Below, in pieces: positions 54,191 through 62,188 of a DNA stretch of 64,000 nucleotides. Position numbers and translations under genes: made by a program. The DNA comes from Shewanella sp. UCD-KL12 (GTDB lineage Bacteria; Pseudomonadota; Gammaproteobacteria; Enterobacterales; Shewanellaceae): positions 1 to 64,000 of the forward strand of contig NZ_MPHJ01000016.1 in the NCBI RefSeq assembly GCF_001957125.1, given 5' to 3'. The notes beneath the pieces were generated by a model. The model was not told where the DNA came from. It worked only from the letters and a program-made list of their open reading frames with translations, and searched no databases. Position 1 is the stretch's first letter. Every line of letters begins with the position of its first letter.

Positions 54191-55717
54191 CTAAGCCGTC
54201 ACCTCTTCAAGCTCTGGCATATCTTCCAGCTTCTGGATCTTAAAGTTAAAGTAGGCATAGCTGCCACTTACTAATGGACAGACTAGGTTGAAAAAAGCAT
54301 AAGGTAGATAAGCGATTGTTGCGACACCTAATGTACTGGCCATATAAGCACCACAGGTATTCCATGGGACTAACGGGCTGGTGATAGTCGCCGAATCTTC
54401 TAATGCGCGACTCAAGTTCACCGCAGCCAAACCACGCTCAGTATACTCAGCTTTCAACATACGCCCAGGTAAGATAATCGCGATAAACTGATCGCCTGTG
54501 ATCAAGTTAGCCCCAATACCTGTGGCTATCGTCGTCATGATCAAGCTGCCACTCGATGTCACTAAACTCAGCATACTTTGTAAAATACGTTTAAGTAGCC
54601 CAGTCACCTCCATGATGCCGCCAAATGACATGGCACATAGAATGAGCCACACCGTGTTGGTCATCTGACTCATACCGCCGCGGCTCAATAGACTATCGAG
54701 CACTTCATCACCAGTATTAGCCGTATAACCATTAAACATCGCAGTCCAAATCCCCTTCACCATGGCCACTATCGGGGGCAGGCTGTCATCAGCAACAAAG
54801 GCGATAATACTGTCAAATTGAAATAGAGCTGCACAACAGGCACCAGCGATTGTCCCTAGAATGACAGTAGGAAAAGCGGGCATTTTCTTATACGCCAAAA
54901 CTAAAACCACCAGCAGAGGTAATAGGAGGTGAACACCTGGGTTAAACTGCTCTTTTAATAGCTGCATGCTATGTTGCAGATCGCTCGCTTCACCACCCGC
55001 TTCACTGGTAAAACCTAAGATAATAAAACCAATAAGAGCGATGATAATACTTGGCGCTGTCGTCCATACCATATGTCGAATATGGCTAAATATATCGGTA
55101 CCAGCTACGGCAGGCGCGAGGTTAGTGGTATCAGACATAGGTGACATCTTATCGCCAAAATATGCCCCACTGATAATGGCACCAGCGGTTATCTCCACAC
55201 TTAGCCCCATAGCTGCAGCCACACCGACAAGCGCAATACCGAGTGTACCAGCGACAGTCCAAGAGCTACCGATGCTAAGGGCAACTACGGCACATAAAAG
55301 ACAAGCAGCCGCATAAAAATATTCAGGATTGAGCACTAGCATACCGTAGTAGATCATGGTCGGTACCGTACCCGCGAGGATCCAAGTACCAATTAATGAG
55401 CCAACAGAAAAGAGAATAAGTAGTGCCCCAGTTGAGACGGCTACGCTCTTAACGATACCCGCCTCCATCTCCTTCCAGCTGTATCCATTCTTAACACCAA
55501 TAATAAGTGCGATACAAGCAGCCAATATTAGGGCGATTTGATTGGCCCCATAGGAGCTATCTGAAGAGTAAAGGTAAACCGCAGCGGCCAACATAGAAAC
55601 AAGTGCAACAATAGGAATAAGCGCATCGAATAAGCTTGGCAGCTTCTTAACACGGACAGCTTCTGGCTCCGGCAGGTTATCAGGCGCTTGCTCTAAAGGT
55701 GGTTTATTCGAGGTCAT
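54191..55717 (-). CDS. nhaC: Na+/H+ antiporter NhaC family
   Basis: The 508-residue inner-membrane protein has about 12 helices. Family motifs include SIGSSWTVAGTLGIA and GAYFGDKMSPMSDTTNLAPA, which hold ion-binding polar residues, and late ALEDSATITSPLVPWNTCGAY. It exchanges sodium for protons and may also carry organic acids, as some NhaC proteins do. It is on the same strand as the kinase-phospholyase gene, 218 bp away, and could be a lysine-related or salt-homeostasis transporter; the link is only positional. Confidence 0.9.
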   Translation of the reverse strand: MTSNKPPLEQAPDNLPEPEAVRVKKLPSLFDALIPIVALVSMLAAAVYLYSSDSSYGANQIALILAACIALIIGVKNGYSWKEMEAGIVKSVAVSTGALLILFSVGSLIGTWILAGTVPTMIYYGMLVLNPEYFYAAACLLCAVVALSIGSSWTVAGTLGIALVGVAAAMGLSVEITAGAIISGAYFGDKMSPMSDTTNLAPAVAGTDIFSHIRHMVWTTAPSIIIALIGFIILGFTSEAGGEASDLQHSMQLLKEQFNPGVHLLLPLLVVLVLAYKKMPAFPTVILGTIAGACCAALFQFDSIIAFVADDSLPPIVAMVKGIWTAMFNGYTANTGDEVLDSLLSRGGMSQMTNTVWLILCAMSFGGIMEVTGLLKRILQSMLSLVTSSGSLIMTTIATGIGANLITGDQFIAIILPGRMLKAEYTERGLAAVNLSRALEDSATITSPLVPWNTCGAYMASTLGVATIAYLPYAFFNLVCPLVSGSYAYFNFKIQKLEDMPELEEVTA

Positions 55718-55935
55718 TATATCTTCCTTATTATTTTTTTAATGTCGGCCCTTTCCTGCAATAACAAGCACTCTTCTGATGCTTTATCCGTTGCTGCAGC
55801 CGAACATCCTTACATAAAATTAACAAAGAGATCTAGATCACATAACCTAGTTCAACTCGCCTCAACTGAGTAGCTGAAGTTATATAGCCCATAAAAAAGA
55901 CTAGAAATTCAACACAAAGTTGCTATGCGCTATAT

Positions 55936-58293
55936 TTATGCATTTATTTGAGATAATCCCAGCGCAAATTGCTCAACAAAATAATCGACATTATCTTGGT
56001 TAAAAACCATCGGCGGCTTAATTTTAAGCACGTTATTGAAAGGACCATCTAGACTGAGCAAGATATGGCGAGACTTGAACCACTCGATTAGCGCTTGTGC
56101 TTTTGCTGTCGCAGGCGTCAATAATTCATCTTCAACTAACTCCACACCGATAAAGAGGCCTAATCCTCTAACGTCACCAATTATGTCGTGCTTGAGTTGT
56201 AATGCTCGTAAACAAGACTGCAGGTAATCACCTGTATCGCAAGCATTTTGCATTAAGTGCTCATCATCTAAGGTATCCAGTACTGCCTTGCCTATGGCGC
56301 AGGAAACCGGATTGCCACCAAAGGTATTGAAATACTCCATGCCAGTAACAAAAGCATCGGCAATATCCTTAGTGGTAACCACTGCCGCCATTGGATGGCC
56401 ATTACCTATAGGCTTACCTAAAGTCACAATGTCTGGTACCACATCTTGAGTCTCAAAGGCCCACCAGTGACGACCTACTCGACCAAACCCCACTTGCACC
56501 TCATCAGCAATACAAACACCACCAGCCTCTCGCACCGCTTGATAAACAGCTTTAAGGTAGCCATTGGGCATAATGAGGTTACCGCCAACCCCCTGCAGTG
56601 ACTCACAGATAAAACCACCTAACTGTCGACCTTCTTGCTGCAACTGACTAATCGCTTGCTCAACAGGCTTGGCATAAGCCTGACCAGATTCAGTAGACAT
56701 CCCCTTAAAGGGACCGCGATAAGGATCTGGCATAGGTACGATATGAATATGCTCCGCAGCCCCTTCGCCACCTGGTCCATTGAACTTATAGGGACTTATC
56801 TCAATCGCCTTGTTGGTGTTACCGTGATAGGCGCCATCCACAACTAACAACTCATCAGATTGTGTTTTACAACGCATTAATCGCATGGCAAGTTCATTAG
56901 CCTCACTGCCAGAGTTAACAAACATCACCACTGATAAGCGTTCGGGGAAGGTCTCGAGCAAGGCCTGACTATAATCGATGATATTGTCATTTAAATAACG
57001 CGTATTGGTATTGAGCTTAGCCATTTGTGATTGGCCTGCTGCCACCACTGAAGGATGACAATGACCGACATGACAGACATTATTAACCATATCCAGATAA
57101 GCGATATTATGCTCATCAAGGAGAAACTGCCCTTGGCCACGCTCAATCATCAAGGGCAGCTCATAGGAGACGCTCAAGGTTTTAAATAAACGCTCACTTC
57201 TGTGCCCAAGTATGCTTTGGCGCCGTTCAAATGAAGCTGAATCATCACCCTTTGCAGTCGCTAAACATAAACGTTGTAGCTCAAAACCCACACTTTTGGC
57301 ATCAAGTTGAAGCAAAATACCGATAGCCTCCCAAGCAGGCTTGGCACTGACTAATAGATATTCATTATCTGGCTCAGCTAAAATCGCCTCCGCTGAGTTA
57401 CACACGCTAACCGCCAACCTGGCAGCAATCAAAGGCAATAATACCCATAGCTCAGCCCCATTCAGTGGCCGCTGCTGGTGATAAGCTAAAGTGATTGCCT
57501 TGATAATGGTGAGTGGTGAACCTTCGCCTAAAATAGCGTAAGCACAGGCAATAGCTAGCTCATTGATTTGATAGCTATGAACCATATCACCAAAATCAAT
57601 TAGACCAATCACCGCCGCATCTTGGCTATCGTCGCTAAGCAATAAGTTATAGTCATTCACATCGTTATGAATCACCCCTTGCGGCAGCTCATCCATTAAT
57701 GGCATAACCTGATGCTCAAACCCAGAGAGAATAGACAAGACTTGTTGCCGCTGAGCCGCGTCGGAAATTAAGCCAACCTTAGACTCTATCACCGACTTTG
57801 CATGTTTAAGATCCCAGTCAAAATGGCGTAAAGCAGCGCTATGTGAAAAGCCTTGTAAGCAAACATCTAGCTTGCCAATCAAGGTGCCAAGCTGAACATG
57901 ATGGAGCGAATTAAGCTGTTTATGCTCACAGTAAAAAGTACCTGGCACATAACTCAGTAGCCGCAGCGATCTTTGCCTGCCATATCGGTCCTGCAAAGGG
58001 GTGATTTCATGGCCTGAGCAGCTCTTTATCACCTTTGGTAATTGGTAGGGCTGCAGGTTCTGTTCATTAAGGTAATTCATCACTGCATTTTGCATATCCA
58101 GCTCAGCCAAAGACTCATCGGCATTAGCAATTTTGAGGATAAAACGTTTTCCTAAGCTATCTGTCAGTAGATAGTTAAGATCTAGGTAACCGGGCAGTGG
58201 CTTTGCCTCAACCTCCAGCTGAAAATGTTCCTGTACCAAGGCTATCACTGCAGATGATGAATACTCGCCGGCTTTAGTCTGTAGCTCTTCCAT
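55936..58293 (-). CDS. Kinase-phospholyase fusion: APH-type kinase + class III PLP enzyme
   Basis: The 785-residue protein has two enzymes in one chain. Residues ~15-330 are an APH/choline-kinase-type domain with the catalytic loop HNDVNDYN (209-216) and metal motif DFGD (233-236). Residues ~355-785 are a class III PLP aminotransferase fold with SGSEAN (461-466), IADEVQVGFGR (Asp597) and the PLP Lys627 in TLGKPIGNG. Known relatives of the second half include human PHYKPL and ETNPPL, phospholyases acting on phosphohydroxylysine and phosphoethanolamine. The first half resembles hydroxylysine kinase HYKK. The head-to-head saccharopine dehydrogenases favour hydroxylysine as substrate: phosphorylation, then elimination to aminoadipate semialdehyde, ammonia and phosphate. 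This is inference; ethanolamine or another amino alcohol remains possible. Confidence 0.85.
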   Translation of the reverse strand: MEELQTKAGEYSSSAVIALVQEHFQLEVEAKPLPGYLDLNYLLTDSLGKRFILKIANADESLAELDMQNAVMNYLNEQNLQPYQLPKVIKSCSGHEITPLQDRYGRQRSLRLLSYVPGTFYCEHKQLNSLHHVQLGTLIGKLDVCLQGFSHSAALRHFDWDLKHAKSVIESKVGLISDAAQRQQVLSILSGFEHQVMPLMDELPQGVIHNDVNDYNLLLSDDSQDAAVIGLIDFGDMVHSYQINELAIACAYAILGEGSPLTIIKAITLAYHQQRPLNGAELWVLLPLIAARLAVSVCNSAEAILAEPDNEYLLVSAKPAWEAIGILLQLDAKSVGFELQRLCLATAKGDDSASFERRQSILGHRSERLFKTLSVSYELPLMIERGQGQFLLDEHNIAYLDMVNNVCHVGHCHPSVVAAGQSQMAKLNTNTRYLNDNIIDYSQALLETFPERLSVVMFVNSGSEANELAMRLMRCKTQSDELLVVDGAYHGNTNKAIEISPYKFNGPGGEGAAEHIHIVPMPDPYRGPFKGMSTESGQAYAKPVEQAISQLQQEGRQLGGFICESLQGVGGNLIMPNGYLKAVYQAVREAGGVCIADEVQVGFGRVGRHWWAFETQDVVPDIVTLGKPIGNGHPMAAVVTTKDIADAFVTGMEYFNTFGGNPVSCAIGKAVLDTLDDEHLMQNACDTGDYLQSCLRALQLKHDIIGDVRGLGLFIGVELVEDELLTPATAKAQALIEWFKSRHILLSLDGPFNNVLKIKPPMVFNQDNVDYFVEQFALGLSQINA

Positions 58294-58338
58294 TGCTATT
58301 TGCCCCTAAGATCTCATTGAAAGCTAAATGTTAAACTT

Positions 58339-58363
58339 GTGTAATAATGGATATTGTATACAC
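58339..58363. promoter_or_regulatory. Possible operator in the divergent kinase-phospholyase / LYS1 promoter
   Basis: GTGTA (58339-58343) and TACAC (58359-58363) are inverted around 15 bp, and the right half contains the palindrome TGTATACA (58355-58362). Such TGTATAC cores occur in GntR/MocR-type sites. No regulator gene is adjacent. Confidence 0.35.
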
Positions 58364-58438
58364 TAACTATTTTTCAATAGCAATTTTTCAACCACCCAGT
58401 GTCGTGGTGGCATTTAGGCTTATAGGAGAGCGAGTGAT

Positions 58439-59518
58439 ATGAGCAAAGCCCATATTTGGTTACGTGCAGAATCTAAACCTTTAGAGGAGCGCATAGCCCT
58501 AACACCCGATGTAGCTAAACAGCTGTTAAATGCTGGTTTCAAAGTCACCGTCGAAGAGTCTCCTCTTAGTGCTATTCCAGCTAAAGATTACCAACAAGTC
58601 GGTTGTGAAATTGCCCCAACACATAGCTGGCACAAAGCACCAAGTGACACCATTATTTTGGGCCTTAAAGAACTCAGTGAAGAGAGCTGGCCACTCACTC
58701 ATCGCCATATTCATTTTGCCCATGTGTATAAGGAGCAACAAGGATGGCAACAGGTACTGCGCCGCTTCAAAACAGGTGCAGGTGAGCTGTACGATCTTGA
58801 ATATTTAGTTGATGATAAACAGCGAAGAGTCGCAGCATTTGGCTATTGGGCAGGGTTTGCTGGCGCTGCAGTGGCACTCAAGGCCTTTGCTCGCCGTCAG
58901 CAAGCTGCGACTCCCGTGCTCAATAAGCTGACATCCATACCGAGTAAACAGGCCCTAGTCGACGATGTAGCAGATTCATTATCTCAACTGAGCCAAGCGC
59001 CAAAAGTCTTGGTCATTGGCGCTAAAGGGCGCAGTGGACGCGGCGCTGTCGAGATGGCTCAATCCGTTGGGGCAGAAGTGACGCAATGGGATATTGCAGA
59101 GACTCAAGTCGGCGGCCCTTTTGAAGATATTTTAGATTTTGATCTCCTAGTCAACTGTGTCTTTGTTCAGCAGGCTCTTCCCCCTTTTATTACCTTGCCT
59201 ATGCTCAATACCAATGGCATACATCCGCGTCAACTCAGCATCATTTGTGATGTCAGCTGCGACCCTTATGGTGCCTATAATCCCCTGCCTATCTACTCAA
59301 GCTGCACCACATTCGATGAGCCTTGCTTGCGAATTATCAAGGGCAATAACCCAGTAGACCTCATTGCCATCGATCACTTACCGTCTCTGCTTCCTGTGGA
59401 AAGTAGTGAAGACTTTTGCCAGCAACTATTACCTCACCTGCTGCAACTCGATAACCTCAACCAAGGGGTTTGGCAACGAGCCAATAGCGTATTTAACGAC
59501 AAACTAAGCCAAGTATAA
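58439..59518 (+). CDS. Saccharopine dehydrogenase, L-lysine-forming type (LYS1-like)
   Basis: The 359-residue protein resembles yeast Lys1 (373 residues). It has the alanine-dehydrogenase-type N-terminal fold, the Rossmann loop VIGAKGRSGRG (about 195-205), and catalytic candidates Lys77 (GLKEL) and His95 (HFAHVYKE), matching Lys1 K77/H96. The enzyme interconverts lysine plus 2-oxoglutarate with saccharopine using NAD(P)H. In a bacterium without the fungal aminoadipate route it most likely works in lysine breakdown. AGGAG lies before the ATG, and the second saccharopine enzyme follows 56 bp on. Confidence 0.85.
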   Translation: MSKAHIWLRAESKPLEERIALTPDVAKQLLNAGFKVTVEESPLSAIPAKDYQQVGCEIAPTHSWHKAPSDTIILGLKELSEESWPLTHRHIHFAHVYKEQQGWQQVLRRFKTGAGELYDLEYLVDDKQRRVAAFGYWAGFAGAAVALKAFARRQQAATPVLNKLTSIPSKQALVDDVADSLSQLSQAPKVLVIGAKGRSGRGAVEMAQSVGAEVTQWDIAETQVGGPFEDILDFDLLVNCVFVQQALPPFITLPMLNTNGIHPRQLSIICDVSCDPYGAYNPLPIYSSCTTFDEPCLRIIKGNNPVDLIAIDHLPSLLPVESSEDFCQQLLPHLLQLDNLNQGVWQRANSVFNDKLSQV

Positions 59519-59574
59519 CTATCTAAGAATTGACGAATAACGTCTGAATAACTAACCATAAAAGAGACAATGCA

Positions 59575-60735
59575 ATGACTACTATTCACTGGCTAGGCGC
59601 CGGGCTATCATCACTTCCGGGTATCAAGAAAATCGCTCAATCTGAGCAGAAACTCATTCTGTGGAACCGAACCTTAGCTAAAGCCGAACAAGCCGTTGCC
59701 AACTTAGGGATTAACATCCCCACTAAGCAGCTCGATTGGCAGAGCCTTGAGACCGAGGTTAACCCAGGTGATGTAGTGATCTCTATGCTCCCAGCGACTA
59801 TGCACCTTCAAGTCGCTGAGCTCTGCCTTGAACAGCAAGCTCACTTTGTATCAAGCAGCTATGTCTCCCCTGAAATGCAAGCACTGCATGATAAGGCTAA
59901 GGGTTTAAACCTCTGTTTTGTCAATGAAGTAGGACTCGACCCTGGGCTTGACCATCTTCTAGCTCATGCATTAATTGCCGAATATCAAGCATCTGACAAG
60001 TTCGATAAAACAAACCAGCATAGCTTCCGCTCTTACTGTGGTGGCTTTCCTAAAGTGGCGAATGAGTTCAGATATAAGTTTTCTTGGTCACCGCTTGGCG
60101 TGCTCAAAGCCCTAAAATCTCCCGCTCAGTGGACCCAAGACGGCGAGGTAAAGCGCACCGAAAGACCATGGCAAGCTTTATCTGATTTTGATATGCGCAT
60201 GAGCGACGCCAGCCTTGAAACCTTTCAGGCCTACCCGAACAGAGACTCAGTGCCTTTTCACAAACAGTATGGCTTTAGTGAGGACTGGAACATTCAGGAA
60301 TTTGTTCGCGGCACATTACGACTCAATGGCTGGTCTACAGCCTGGAGCGAGCTATTTGATGAAGTCGACAATGCGATCGGTGAAGCAGGGCTTGCTCGTT
60401 TAGCTAAGCTCAGTGATGAGCTATGGGACAAACATCAATACAATGATGGCGAAGCTGACCGAGTGGTATTATCGGTTGAGTTAGAGGTTAAAAATCCACA
60501 AGGCGAGCAAACAGTTTGGCACTCAAGTTATGGCATCGATGAAGCTGGCGACGAACGTGGCTCAGCCATGGCACGCCTTGTATCGCTCACCGTTGCACTG
60601 GCTATTGAATCTTTAATCGCTGGCAACCTTGCGGTCGGCGTTTCACCCGCCCCACATGACGAAACAACAGTAGGTCACTGGCTTAGCGAGATGAGTAAAA
60701 TGAATGAAAAAGTGTTCCGTCATCAGCTAGTCTAG
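59575..60735 (+). CDS. Saccharopine dehydrogenase, L-glutamate-forming type (LYS9-like)
   Basis: The 386-residue protein has an N-terminal Rossmann domain (HWLGAGLSSLPGIKK, GDVVISMLPATMHLQVAELC) and the family motif FVNEVGLDPGLDHLLAHALI, followed by YCGGFPKVANEFRYKFSWSP split across the substrate domain. It would oxidise saccharopine to glutamate and alpha-aminoadipate semialdehyde. With the preceding gene it forms the two halves that are fused in animal AASS. No semialdehyde dehydrogenase is in the window. Confidence 0.85.
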   Translation: MTTIHWLGAGLSSLPGIKKIAQSEQKLILWNRTLAKAEQAVANLGINIPTKQLDWQSLETEVNPGDVVISMLPATMHLQVAELCLEQQAHFVSSSYVSPEMQALHDKAKGLNLCFVNEVGLDPGLDHLLAHALIAEYQASDKFDKTNQHSFRSYCGGFPKVANEFRYKFSWSPLGVLKALKSPAQWTQDGEVKRTERPWQALSDFDMRMSDASLETFQAYPNRDSVPFHKQYGFSEDWNIQEFVRGTLRLNGWSTAWSELFDEVDNAIGEAGLARLAKLSDELWDKHQYNDGEADRVVLSVELEVKNPQGEQTVWHSSYGIDEAGDERGSAMARLVSLTVALAIESLIAGNLAVGVSPAPHDETTVGHWLSEMSKMNEKVFRHQLV

Positions 60736-61004
60736 GAACATCCTTCGAAAATAGTTACCTCCTTCGCACAGTAAGTCATAGCGATAAGCAACTAGGGGAG
60801 TTCCACTCCCCTTGGCCCAATTTAAGCTAAACCTTTGTCTAGTTTGCCTTTAAAATTATTTTCACTAAGCGTACTCCACAAACGATTCGAACTTCTGATT
60901 GCAGGCGCTTTATTTTGGCTCGTCATTAAATTAAAATCACCGGTTCTCGAGACCTTATACACTCAATCTTCATAACAGCAAGCTCAGGCTTCAAGGCAGA
61001 ATCA
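60736..61004 (+). other. Spacer before the MazG-type gene
   Basis: The 269-bp gap has no ORF of note and no strong hairpin. It presumably contains the promoter of the 61005 gene; no clear -35/-10 pair was found. Confidence 0.35.
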
Positions 61005-61583
61005 ATGAAACTTACCGCACTTAGTCAGCCACTTTACGATCACCTATACCGTGACATCTTACAGTTTCGTTCTACCTTCGATCTGCCAAGCGAAGATGGA
61101 AGTACATTAGATGATAAGGCTGATACCCTGCATACCTCTCTGGCCATTGAAGAGCTTACTGAGCTTGCCGAAGCAGACAGCCGTATGGAACAAGCCGATG
61201 CTATCGTCGATTCTGTCTATGTACTAATGGGCCGCTTGGTTCACCTTGGTGCGAGTCAAGTTAGCGATCGTCTCGAAATTAGCTATGTTATCGACCTGCT
61301 GTTACACGTGGCTCAAAACCGTGAAATCGACTTCATCACCTGTTGGGATGAGGTTCATTCAAGCAATATGAGCAAGGTGTGTCGTAACGAGAAAGAGCTT
61401 GAAGAAACGATTGAGTTTTACGCTAAGCAAGGTGTTGAAATTGTTGGTAGTACTAAAGGTGACTTCATCATCGCTAAGTGTGCTAAAGATGTTGAAATGG
61501 CAGGAAAAGTTGTCCGTCAAGGCAAGGTATTGAAGTCGGTTTACTACCGTCCAGCAGACTTAGCTAAGCTAGTGAAAGCTTAG
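61005..61583 (+). CDS. MazG-like (all-alpha) nucleoside triphosphate pyrophosphohydrolase
   Basis: The 192-residue protein has the metal-binding pattern EExxE...ExxD: Glu49, Glu50, Glu53, Glu62, Asp65, with Asp69 next (AIEELTELAEADSRMEQADAIVD). This is the signature of the MazG/HisE/dCTPase superfamily. A C-terminal ~60-residue extension after KVCRNEKE contains repeated Lys/Val motifs. It probably cleaves (deoxy)nucleotide triphosphates for pool cleaning; HisE-type phosphoribosyl-ATP work is less likely, with no his genes near. Confidence 0.78.
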   Translation: MKLTALSQPLYDHLYRDILQFRSTFDLPSEDGSTLDDKADTLHTSLAIEELTELAEADSRMEQADAIVDSVYVLMGRLVHLGASQVSDRLEISYVIDLLLHVAQNREIDFITCWDEVHSSNMSKVCRNEKELEETIEFYAKQGVEIVGSTKGDFIIAKCAKDVEMAGKVVRQGKVLKSVYYRPADLAKLVKA

Positions 61584-61658
61584 GTTTTTCATTTTTTGGA
61601 CTGTTGATGTCTGATGGGTTGTTTAATTCTGACTTACTTCACTCGGCTAACTAGAATC

Positions 61659-61686
61659 AAAAGCACTTCGTTCGAAGTGCTTTTTT
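61659..61686 (+). terminator. Terminator of the MazG-type gene
   Basis: AAAAGCACTTCG (61659-61670) pairs with CGAAGTGCTTTT (61673 onward), followed by T's. Confidence 0.88.
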
Positions 61687-61752
61687 GTTTTCTGATTCCA
61701 ATTTTCATATTGGGTTATTGAATTGAAAACCATAGCTTCATTGTTATCTATT

Positions 61753-61860
61753 GCCTGCCGCAGGCTTAAGTGCAAACACTTCTGCGACACGCTGTAAATA
61801 TATCCCTATACGCTCTGCGGTTTCATCCCTGAAACCGAAGGTCACAGCCGTGTTTACACC
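61753..61860. repeat. Structured intergenic repeat with ATCCCT loops
   Basis: GCCTGC-C-GCAGGC (61753-61765) is followed by a nested structure. The outer arms are ACACG-CTGT (61787-61795) and ACAGCCGTGT (61844-61853). Inside are TATATCCCTATA (61799-61810) and CGGTTTC-ATCCCT-GAAACCG (61818-61837). Both inner hairpins have a TCCCT loop. The form resembles dispersed palindromic intergenic elements of marine gammaproteobacteria; I recall similar sequences in Shewanella but cannot confirm copies here. Confidence 0.55.
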
Positions 61861-62188
61861 GGATTATTCATCTCTTCGAAGTAAGATTTCATTGTACTTA
61901 AAAATAAGTCTAAGCAAGCTTATAGGTCAAAATAACCCCATTATCATAATATAAGCGGACTATATAAAAAGTTGAGTTGGCCGATAAGACAACTTAGCCG
62001 ACTCATGTAATCTAATTTTATTGAGCTTCATAGTAAGTAACCACTAATGTGTGTAACACTTAGTATAACAGCTCATGAAGCAAGTCTGTATGGTCAGCAG
62101 AGTTGAACACAACTGACCATCTGTAGCTTATTCTCATCAAGATTTACCACCTCACTATTACACATTAATAGCACGACTTTACTTATAT
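61861..62188. other. AT-rich spacer between the intergenic repeat and the PIN-like gene
   Basis: No supported gene is present. A hairpin-forming inverted repeat lies at 62090-62120 (ATGGTCAG...TTG against CAACTGACCAT with a bulge). It may act downstream of the minus-strand PIN-like gene but lacks a T-run. Confidence 0.4.

Noticed and set aside
61751..61954. 67-residue ORF in the intergenic repeat
   Set aside because: It runs through the palindromic element, whose folding explains the sequence better than coding does.
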